14,155 nucleotides of DNA from Thermodesulfobacteriota bacterium (GTDB lineage Bacteria > Desulfobacterota > BSN033 > UBA1163): contig JASEIE010000059.1 of NCBI GenBank assembly GCA_030024065.1, forward strand, positions 1 through 14,155, given 5' to 3'. The position numbers and the translations under genes were made by a program. Below, in pieces: positions 1-5,271 of this stretch; the stretch's first letter is position 1, and every line of letters starts with the position of its first letter. The notes under the pieces were generated by a model. That model searched no databases. It was not told the DNA's origin and worked only from the letters and a program-made list of their open reading frames with translations.

Positions 1-3
1 AAT

Positions 4-359
4 TGGTGGAGGCGGCGGGAATCGAACCCGCGTCCGAGAACCTTCCGACAGAGCTTCTACATACATAGCCTGTATTTTAAATTCGCCCCTTGGATCTCCC
101 ACAGGCAGGATTTCCGAGAGACTATCCTATGAAGTTTCGCCCCCCTCCTATAGGCGTCGGAAGGGGACTATCCTGTTTTTGTGACATCCTGATCCTGCCC
201 TACAGGCAAGGACAGGGAGGACGCCTAGCTGCCCTTAGGCAGCCAGGGCATAATCGTAGTTGTTTGCGATTATGTTTAATCCCATTTGTTTAACGAGCCA
301 ATGGGACCTCGGTATGCCACCCTGACGTCAACGATCCCCGTCGAACCCTTTTCGCCCCC
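4..359 (-). ncRNA. ssrA: tmRNA (transfer-messenger RNA), one-piece
   Basis: Rescues ribosomes stalled on messages without a stop codon: it acts as alanyl-tRNA, then as a short mRNA that tags the nascent protein for proteolysis. Read on the minus strand, the 5' end GGGGGCG (353-359) pairs with CGCCTCC near the 3' end, followed by discriminator A and an encoded CCA ending at base 4. The T arm is GCGGG-TTCGATT-CCCGC. The 5' GGTTCGACGGGGAT segment is the usual tmRNA D-loop signature. The tag frame lies at 235-267. Length is 356 nt, normal for a one-piece tmRNA. It lies directly downstream of smpB and overlaps its last 32 nt. No convincing separate promoter is visible in the end of smpB. The transcription terminator would lie left of the window. 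Confidence 0.97.
235..267 (-). other. tmRNA tag reading frame (ANNYDYALAA)
   Basis: Within ssrA the resume codon GCA (265-267) opens the frame GCA AAC AAC TAC GAT TAT GCC CTG GCT GCC TAA. It encodes ANNYDYALAA, to which the alanine carried by tmRNA adds one more residue at the N-terminus. The terminal Leu-Ala-Ala is the classical ClpXP/ClpAP degradation signal. The context upstream of GCA (AATC) resembles other tmRNAs. Tags beginning ANN and ending YALAA or similar are common in Proteobacteria, which is part of the basis for the taxonomic guess. Confidence 0.93.
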
Positions 360-789
360 TTTCCATATCTCTTTGCATCGCCTTTTGTTTGATTATTTCC
401 CGTTTATCAAAGAGCTTCTTTCCTTTGGCCAGCCCCATCTCTACCTTTGCCTTTCCATTCGAAAAGTAGAGGCGGAGCGGGATGAGTGTAAACCCCTTCT
501 CCTGAACCTTCCCGATGAGACGGCGAATCTCCATTTTATGAAGGAGCAGTTTCCGTGTCCTCAAAGGATCAGGGTTAGACCGGTTTCCATGGGAATACGG
601 GCTGATATGGGCATCCACAAGAAAGATCTCTCCGTTTTTGATCATCCCGTAACTGTCCCCAAGGTTTACCCTGCCCTCCCGGAGGGATTTTACCTCCGTC
701 CCCAGAAGGCAGATTCCCACTTCCAAGGATTCTTCAATCGAATAATTAAATCTGGCTTTCTTATTCTGACAAATCAGTTTTTCACCCAT
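328..789 (-). CDS. smpB: SsrA-binding protein SmpB
   Basis: The 153-residue protein binds the tRNA-like domain of tmRNA and places it in the empty decoding site of stalled ribosomes. The start [16 protein letters not shown], the central [14 protein letters not shown] and the segment around residues 62-70 with AHISPY are family signatures. The basic C-terminal tail ([21 protein letters not shown] onward) is the part that in known SmpB folds into the mRNA channel. The last ten residues (R144-R153, ending GRKGFDGDR) are encoded by the 5' end of ssrA, because the TGA stop (328-330) lies 32 nt inside the tmRNA gene. The ATG at 787-789 has no clear Shine-Dalgarno sequence and sits just below a good promoter, so the message may be almost leaderless. 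Function is certain from sequence; the consequence of the overlap is inferred. Confidence 0.97.
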   Translation of the reverse strand: MGEKLICQNKKARFNYSIEESLEVGICLLGTEVKSLREGRVNLGDSYGMIKNGEIFLVDAHISPYSHGNRSNPDPLRTRKLLLHKMEIRRLIGKVQEKGFTLIPLRLYFSNGKAKVEMGLAKGKKLFDKREIIKQKAMQRDMERGRKGFDGDR

Positions 790-931
790 TATTTCTTAAT
801 TTTACCTAAAAGATAGGATTAAATCAACAATTTAATTAATATGGAAACGGGGACTCGATGAAGTGGAGACGCAGGGAAAATCTAATCCTCTCCTTGTCCC
901 CCCATCACCCCATCTCCCTATCCCCGTGTTG
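790..931. other. Intergenic region between ntrY and smpB
   Basis: The 142 bp holds the smpB promoter in its AT-rich left part (790-840). Its right part (about 886-926) has one strand almost purely pyrimidine, with repeated CCCCATC/CCCTATC-like units. No gene, no intrinsic terminator for ntrY and no clear hairpin was found. Confidence 0.5.
799..827 (-). promoter_or_regulatory. Predicted sigma-70 promoter of smpB(-ssrA)
   Basis: On the minus strand, TTGATT (822-827) is followed after exactly 17 nt by TAAAAT (799-804), close to the TTGACA/TATAAT consensus. The expected start point near 792 would leave only a few nucleotides before the smpB ATG at 789. The transcript would therefore be leaderless or nearly so, in keeping with the missing ribosome binding site. 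It is the only good promoter seen for smpB and probably also serves ssrA. Confidence 0.65.
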
Positions 932-3103
932 TTAGACCCGGACAGGAAGTTCGATGAGAAAGGTGGTTCCTTTGGGTTTGTTGTCACGGACCCGAATATA
1001 TCCATTGTGGTCAACAACGATGGCGTTGACGATGGTCAGGCCCAATCCGGTACCGGTTTTTTTGGTGGAATAGTAGGGTTCGAAAAGTTTTCCCTTGTCC
1101 TCGTCGGAAATCCCGCATCCATCATCACTCACCTCGAGACGAACCATCTGGAGTTTTTCGTCGTAACTCGTCTGGATCCTGATCTCTCCTCCCCTGTCAA
1201 TGGCGGCAAGGCTATTCTTGATGAGGTTGATCATCACCCGTTTCATCTGGTCCCGGTCGAGGTCAAAAGCCGGCAGGTCGTGAGGAGTAAAATTGAAATG
1301 GACATCCTTATGTGCCTCCTTAAAGAGGACGAGGGTCTCCCGAATGATCTCGTTGAGATGATTGAGGGTGGGATTCGAAGCAGGCATTCGGGCAAAGTTG
1401 GAGAATTCGTTGACCATTCCCTTGAGTTCTTCAACCTGTTTTACGATCGTCCGTGTGCACTCATCGAAGACAGTGCCGTCCTGCTGGAGTTTTTCAAGAT
1501 ACTTTTTCCGGAGGCGCTGGGCGGAGAGTTGGATGGGGGTCAGGGGATTTTTGATCTCGTGGGCAATCCTTCGGGCCACCTCCCTCCAGGCTGCTACTCT
1601 CTGGGCTTTCATCAGTTGAGTGAGATCATCGAAGACCGCCACAAAACCGAGCGCTCTCCCCTCTTCGTCCCTCAAGGTCGTCAGATTGATTAAAAGAGAG
1701 AGGGATTTTCCACCCACATTGATCGTCACCTGTTTCTCAGCCGAATCCTTCTGTGAAGATTTGAGCTCACTTAACAACTCTTCTATCCTTTCCACATACT
1801 CCCTTGCCAACACTTCGGAGAAACTCTTCTCGAGGACTGCCTCTCCCCTCACCTCCAATATCTGCTCCGCAGAGGTATTGATCGTAGTGATCATCCTCTT
1901 ATCATCAATGGAGATCACCCCAGCTGCCACATTCTTCAGGACGATCTCCATATATTTTTTCCGCTGTTCTATCTCCGAACGGCTCACCTGAAGGTCTCCG
2001 GTCATCTGGTTGAAGGACTGGACAAGCATCCCGATCTCATCGGAAGCCTTCATCTGAATTCGAAAGTTTAGATCCCCTTCAGCAATCCGGTGGGTAGCCT
2101 CTGCTAACTCTTTAATCGGAACGGTGATGTCTTTGGCCAGACGGAAACCGAACCAGATCGCCGAGAAGACGATCAGAAGCGTGACCATCAGAAGGGCCAT
2201 CATATAGCTGAACTTGATCGGCTTTTTCAAAACCTTCAACTGCTTGTAATCGAGAAAGGCCTGGGAAATCTCCCGCATCTTCCCTGCAAGGCTCTTCGGA
2301 ATGAAATGGGAGGCACTCACCACACCGATCACTTCTCCCCTGTCCATAGGATGGAAGATAGGTGCAACCCCCATGATCATCTCCCCCTCTCCAACCGATA
2401 GGGTCCTGGACACTTCCTTTCCTGAAAATCCTATCTCCAATAAATCTTTCGGAGAAGAGAGAGAGAGGGCCCTGAGCGCAGGGTCTTCCACTCTGACCGA
2501 TCCTTCTCCTCCTTTGAAGAATACTCCGAGTGTGCTCAGGTGGTACTCTTGCCGTTTCAACTCAAGGGCCTCTTTCAGGGAGGCCACCCCCATCTCTCTC
2601 TTCAAGAGACCCTGCTTGGTGAGATGGCGACCAATCTGCTGGGCCGAGGAGACAGTGTTGTTGGCGAAATCCCGGTAGTAGGTCTGTGCAACTTCCAAAG
2701 ACCCCTGGAGGGACTGTTCCACCTGGGCCTTAAACCAGTGGTCAACGCTGTTGGTAATAAATCCCACAGCAACAAAGAAGAGAAGGAAGGTGGGGATCAG
2801 GGAGAGGCTGATGAAGGCCACAACCAGTTTGGTTCTCAGCTTTGCTCCGAGCACTTTCCTCTTTCGCTCAAAGATCAGTTTGACGAGATTTCGAATCACC
2901 AGAAAGATCAGAAGGAGGATCAGGATGATGTTGATATTGATGAGGCTGAAGATGATGATATTGTTGGCAATCGGGATCTTCTCTCCCACCTGGGGGATCT
3001 TCATCTCGATCGCGGTGAGGATGACGATCAGGACAGAGATGACACCAATGATAATCAGTTCATTACGTCGTCGTCGCTCGTCTGGTGAAAGTTCCTTTTT
3101 CAT
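932..3103 (-). CDS. ntrY: NtrY-type membrane sensor histidine kinase
   Basis: Two-component sensor kinase of 723 residues. Hydrophobic segments at about 14-34, 47-70, 91-115 and 301-322 suggest four membrane helices, with an extracytoplasmic sensing region at about 116-300. A HAMP linker (about 320-375), a PAS domain (about 385-495), a HisKA dimerisation domain and a HATPase domain follow. The phospho-acceptor is His515 in RRIAHEIKNPLTPIQ. ATP-site motifs are N626/N630 (NLIKNS), DDGCGIS (660-666) and GTGLGL (684-689). The H-box wording and the overall architecture match NtrY of the nitrogen-regulation NtrY/NtrX pair, but the actual stimulus cannot be read from sequence. No response regulator is adjacent: smpB follows downstream. 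The start ATG has only a weak ribosome binding site. All key catalytic residues are present. Confidence 0.88.
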   Translation of the reverse strand: MKKELSPDERRRRNELIIIGVISVLIVILTAIEMKIPQVGEKIPIANNIIIFSLININIILILLLIFLVIRNLVKLIFERKRKVLGAKLRTKLVVAFISLSLIPTFLLFFVAVGFITNSVDHWFKAQVEQSLQGSLEVAQTYYRDFANNTVSSAQQIGRHLTKQGLLKREMGVASLKEALELKRQEYHLSTLGVFFKGGEGSVRVEDPALRALSLSSPKDLLEIGFSGKEVSRTLSVGEGEMIMGVAPIFHPMDRGEVIGVVSASHFIPKSLAGKMREISQAFLDYKQLKVLKKPIKFSYMMALLMVTLLIVFSAIWFGFRLAKDITVPIKELAEATHRIAEGDLNFRIQMKASDEIGMLVQSFNQMTGDLQVSRSEIEQRKKYMEIVLKNVAAGVISIDDKRMITTINTSAEQILEVRGEAVLEKSFSEVLAREYVERIEELLSELKSSQKDSAEKQVTINVGGKSLSLLINLTTLRDEEGRALGFVAVFDDLTQLMKAQRVAAWREVARRIAHEIKNPLTPIQLSAQRLRKKYLEKLQQDGTVFDECTRTIVKQVEELKGMVNEFSNFARMPASNPTLNHLNEIIRETLVLFKEAHKDVHFNFTPHDLPAFDLDRDQMKRVMINLIKNSLAAIDRGGEIRIQTSYDEKLQMVRLEVSDDGCGISDEDKGKLFEPYYSTKKTGTGLGLTIVNAIVVDHNGYIRVRDNKPKGTTFLIELPVRV

Positions 3104-3276
3104 GCCCGAATCGAATCGTTATAAAATTTTAACACTTCAGCTGTTTGAAATAACCCTTTTAAAATCCCTACTTACCTCCCTTTTGCCTGCCTCTGGCAGG
3201 TTAAAAAGGCCAAAGGGAGGGGAAGTGTTTCCCCCTTTTCAAAAGGGAAATGAATGGGGAATTTTTAAAGAAAAGA
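3104..3276. other. Intergenic region between rnpB and ntrY
   Basis: The 173 bp contains the palindromic repeat element described separately. Between that element and the ntrY ATG there is an AT-rich stretch with -10-like sequences (TAAAAT, TTATAA on the minus strand) but no convincing -35 at the right distance. The ntrY promoter is presumably here but is not called. No reading frame is supported. Confidence 0.45.
3156..3270. repeat. Nested palindromic intergenic element (REP/MITE-like)
   Basis: About 115 bp of stacked inverted repeats. The outer arms are CTTTTAAAATCCC (3156-3168) against GGGGAATTTTTAAAG (3256-3270), imperfect. Inside lie CCTCCCTTT (3175-3183) with AAAGGGAGG (3212-3220), which enclose the perfect hairpin CCTGCC-TCT-GGCAGG (3186-3200). 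Beside them are GGGGAA-GTGT-TTCCCC (3219-3234) and the palindrome CCCTTTTCAAAAGGG (3233-3247). It contains no coding sequence and lies between rnpB and ntrY. The layout resembles a non-autonomous mobile palindrome or REP-type element; it could also help end rnpB transcription. Calling it a dispersed repeat needs other copies in the genome, which cannot be seen here. Confidence 0.6.
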
Positions 3277-3282
3277 GGGGGG

Positions 3283-3750
3283 TTCCGAAGGGGACCGTAA
3301 GCCGAGTTCTGTATCTCGACCCCACCTGTGGGCAGAGTCGGGATGATAGCCATTTATCTGGGATCCTGATTGCTCAGGACCTCAAGCGACCTTACCCGTC
3401 CCGCCTTTACTCCGCTTTACGGAGTAAATTTGAATGGGCCCTTCTTTCCCCTTTTAGGACGGGGAGCGGAACCTATTTGGTCTTGCTCCGGGTGGGGTTT
3501 ACCAAGCTGTTCCGATCACTCGGAACACTGGTGAGCTCTTACCTCGCCTTTTCACCCTTACCCCGTGGAATAGGCGAAGACGCCATTCCACGGGGCGGTA
3601 TTTTTTCTGTGGCACTTTCCTTGCCCCGTCTCTTAAAAGACGGAACCGTCCGTGTTACGGACCACCCTACCCTGTGGAGCTCGGACTTTCCTCCCCCCGA
3701 TCACTTCCCATCGCAGGCCGTGATGGGGAGCGGCCATCTCTTCCCCCTCG
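3283..3750 (-). ncRNA. rnpB: RNase P RNA, bacterial type A
   Basis: Catalytic RNA that removes 5' leaders of tRNA precursors, tmRNA and other substrates. Minus-strand signatures in order: GAGGAAAGTCCGAGCTCC (conserved core, P4 5' strand), GGTAAGGGTGAAA-like and GGTAAGAGC segments, GAGCAAGACCAAATAGG, and the 3' core ACAGAACTCGGCTTAC (P4 3' strand). P4 pairs CCGAG with CUCGG, a compensatory variant of the E. coli CCGGG/CCCGG. P2 pairs GATGGCC (3732-3738) with GGCTATC upstream of the 3' core, and P1 pairs GAGGGGG (3743-3749) with CTTCCCC (3287-3293). P1 may extend outward to about 3759/3277. The exact ends are therefore uncertain by about ten bases. The first ~83 nt overlap the end of rnhA. No clear own promoter was seen. 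Confidence 0.95.
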
Positions 3751-4215
3751 AATCCCCCCTTTCTCCTTCTCCTTTGCTATCATCCGTTCTATCGCATGAT
3801 TTGCAAGAAGGTCTGCCTCCTGGTTCTCTTCCCTCGGAATGGACTCGATTTCAAAGAAGGCAAACCCCCTCAGATTCTCCATCACCATTCTGTGAAGAAC
3901 CCTCAAATGAAGTTCTTTCACCCGATAGATCCCTTTCACCTGCCTTTCGATCAATTCCGAATCGGTGTAGATATGGATGCTCCTCCCTCCAAATCTCTTT
4001 GCCTCTTTCAATCCTAAAAGAAGGGCTTCATATTCTGCTTCATTGTTGGTCTTATGGCCGAGGTATCGACTCCTCTCGGCTATTCTCCTCCCCTCTCCAT
4101 CCGTAATATAAACCCCGGCTCCTGCCCTACCCGGATTTCCTCTGGAGGCGCCATCGATATAGATGAAAAGCTCGGGGTCCTCCAGGGTTGGATGTTCCTT
4201 TTTGATCCCTTTCAC
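3667..4215 (-). CDS. rnhA: Ribonuclease HI (single-domain)
   Basis: Degrades the RNA strand of RNA-DNA hybrids. The fold starts at LFIYIDGASRGNPG, and the four acidic catalytic residues are D21 (YIDG), E61 (NNEAEYEA), D85 (YTDSEL) and D135 (QEADLLA). It belongs to the compact RNase HI group with the DGASRGNPG loop. The GTG start (4213-4215) overlaps the upstream TGA as GTGA, so translation is probably coupled. The catalytic domain ends near residue 143. A basic, low-complexity tail (144-182) follows that is not part of the usual fold. About the last 27 codons of the tail lie inside rnpB: the terminal EESPSSTG is the translation of the conserved rnpB core (3670-3693). The enzyme is clear; the tail is probably a by-product of the overlap. 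Confidence 0.93.
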   Translation of the reverse strand: MKGIKKEHPTLEDPELFIYIDGASRGNPGRAGAGVYITDGEGRRIAERSRYLGHKTNNEAEYEALLLGLKEAKRFGGRSIHIYTDSELIERQVKGIYRVKELHLRVLHRMVMENLRGFAFFEIESIPREENQEADLLANHAIERMIAKEKEKGGIRGGRDGRSPSRPAMGSDRGEESPSSTG

Positions 4216-4931
4216 CTCTTCTCTCCATTTCCTTCCCAGTAGAGGATTCGATTGCAGTTAGGGCACCGGATGAGGGAGTTGTTCTTCTGAACCTCGATGA
4301 ACATCTGGGGAGGGACATTGACAAAGCAACCATGACAGGTTTCATGCTTTACGCACACCATCCCAATCCCCAACCTCTTTTCCTTCAATGTATTATAAAT
4401 TTTGAACAGTTTCGATTCGATCTGTTTCGACAGGCTCTCCTTTCTTTCCTGCTTCTTCTTCCAGACCAGGTCGTCCTGAACCATCCTCTCCTGAATCTTC
4501 TTCTTTTCGGCTTCGAACTTCTCCACGCTGATGGTTATCTCTTTTTCCCGTTTGGAGAGATCCTTCTTGAGCTGGTCGATTTCGTCCATCACCAACAGGA
4601 TCTCCTCTTCGATCCGGCTCACCGCCTCTCTGAAGGTTTCGATCTCGCTCAGAAGAGCCTGATACTCCTTGTTGGTCTTCACTTCGGACATCCTTCCCTC
4701 TGACCGCTTGATCTTATCCTGCTCCCCGACAAGATCTCTCTCCTTCTGTCTCCGATCTTTTTCCAATGTTTCGAGCTTCTCTCTCTCCTGCTGAATCCTC
4801 TCTTTTTCGAAGTGCTGCTTTTCATCCAATTTTTTCATCTCTCTGGGATAGCGCTCCCGATCCTCATTAATATTCTTCAGGTCGAGATCGATTTTTTGAA
4901 GTTCCCAAAGGAGTTCCAGCTGTTCCCTCAA
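4212..4931 (-). CDS. Coiled-coil protein with C-terminal C4 zinc ribbon (DUF164/CT398-like family)
   Basis: 239 residues. About residues 5-180 are a continuous heptad-rich, charged coiled coil. The C-terminus holds a zinc ribbon with Cys pairs C199/C202 (CHGC) and C223/C226 (CPNC), plus an extra C193. This order matches the predicted nucleic-acid-binding zinc-ribbon family that includes Chlamydia CT398; the molecular function is not established. The start codon is TTG (4929-4931), chosen because GGGGAGG (4938-4944) sits 6 nt upstream and no in-frame ATG precedes it. Its stop overlaps the rnhA start, and rnpB follows, so the three form one unit. The association with RNase HI and RNase P RNA hints at an RNA-related role, which is inference. 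A tRNA terminator lies only 37 bp upstream. Confidence 0.88.
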   Translation of the reverse strand: MREQLELLWELQKIDLDLKNINEDRERYPREMKKLDEKQHFEKERIQQEREKLETLEKDRRQKERDLVGEQDKIKRSEGRMSEVKTNKEYQALLSEIETFREAVSRIEEEILLVMDEIDQLKKDLSKREKEITISVEKFEAEKKKIQERMVQDDLVWKKKQERKESLSKQIESKLFKIYNTLKEKRLGIGMVCVKHETCHGCFVNVPPQMFIEVQKNNSLIRCPNCNRILYWEGNGEKR

Positions 4932-4960
4932 TGGTAGCCTCCCCTCTTACAAATTCTTCT

Positions 4961-5000
4961 TTAAAAATAGAAAGAGTGCACCGGAGGGTGCACTCTTTCT
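4961..5000 (-). terminator. Intrinsic terminator of the tRNA gene
   Basis: A 14-bp perfect stem, AGAAAGAGTGCACC (4969-4982) with GGTGCACTCTTTCT (4987-5000), closes a 4-nt loop. On the minus strand it is followed by ATTTTTAA, a proper U-rich tail. It ends the tRNA transcript about 75 nt after the mature 3' end. On the plus strand the hairpin is followed by only a short T run, so the main direction is leftward. Confidence 0.85.
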
Positions 5001-5071
5001 TTGCCCAGCATGCCGTACCATTTTCCCTCTATCTTCAGGGAGCGGATTGGACTCACCCTCCATCTTCCTTA

Positions 5072-5144
5072 TGGGCCCACCTGGATTCGAACCAGGGACC
5101 TTCCGGTTATGAGCCGGTGGCTCTTCCAACTGAGCTATGGGCCC
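5072..5144 (-). tRNA. tRNA with CAU anticodon (elongator Met or Ile2)
   Basis: 73 nt cloverleaf. The acceptor is GGGCCCA/TGGGCCC (perfect), the D arm GCTC-AGTTGGAA-GAGC, the anticodon loop CTCATAA with anticodon CAT, and the T arm CCTGG-TTCGAAT-CCAGG. The discriminator is A and the 3' CCA is not encoded. It is not an initiator: the first base pair G1-C72 is matched, whereas bacterial initiators carry a mismatch. Elongator Met and Ile2 (decoding AUA after lysidine modification by TilS) share this anticodon and cannot be separated safely by eye. The outermost anticodon-stem pair is A27 with A43, a mismatch. It has its own promoter and terminator. Confidence 0.93.
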
Positions 5145-5151
5145 TCCTATC

Positions 5152-5179
5152 ATTATATTCTATCTCCTCGGGGTGTCAA
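5152..5179 (-). promoter_or_regulatory. Consensus sigma-70 promoter of the tRNA gene
   Basis: Minus strand TTGACA (5174-5179), a 16-nt spacer and TATAAT (5152-5157): both hexamers match consensus exactly. The start point would fall at about 5145-5146, so the primary transcript begins within a base or two of the mature tRNA 5' end. The tRNA is therefore expressed independently of rpoD. Confidence 0.88.
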
Positions 5180-5189
5180 CCCCATCCGA

Positions 5190-5265
5190 ATGCGGAATTC
5201 GGATTTCGGAGTTTCGAATGGAAATTCAAATTTTAATTCCGCATTCCGAATTCCGAAATCCGCAT
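5190..5265. repeat. Imperfect 21-bp hairpin built from TTCGGA heptamers
   Basis: ATGCGGAATTCGGATTTCGGA (5190-5210) pairs with 5245-5265 with 19 of 21 bases complementary, around a 34-nt AT-rich loop. Both arms are made of the same units (ATGCGGA, ATTCGGA, TTTCGGA) in shuffled order, which points to tandem heptamer expansion rather than a classical terminator. It starts 6 bp after the rpoD stop. On the minus strand no U tract follows; the T run (5265-5270) is on the plus side. It may still slow transcription or protect the operon 3' end. Whether it is a dispersed repeat cannot be told here. Confidence 0.6.
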
Positions 5266-5271
5266 TTTTTA

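Noticed and set aside
360..420. Possible ssrA promoter within the end of smpB
   Set aside because: A TTGATA-like -35 exists on the minus strand but no -10 at 15-19 nt, and ATATGG near the RNA start has no -35. A promoter is not excluded, but it is not supported.
286..816. Plus-strand open frame of 176 codons
   Set aside because: It lies opposite smpB and the tmRNA 5' end, both of which are certain. It has no ribosome binding site or recognisable domain.
886..926. CRISPR-like or tandem repeat in the pyrimidine-rich stretch
   Set aside because: The CCCCATC-type units are short, irregular and without spacers: low-complexity sequence only.
863..1693. Plus-strand open frame of 276 codons
   Set aside because: It is the antisense of the ntrY kinase domains, where codon bias leaves the opposite strand open. 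The composition is not protein-like.
2751..4106. Plus-strand open frame of 451 codons
   Set aside because: It runs antisense through ntrY, the palindromic element, rnpB and rnhA. No single protein could be conserved across these, so it is a chance frame.
5190..5270. Plus-strand intrinsic terminator (hairpin followed by six T)
   Set aside because: The shape fits, but no plus-strand gene or promoter precedes it. It is better described as a repeat hairpin.
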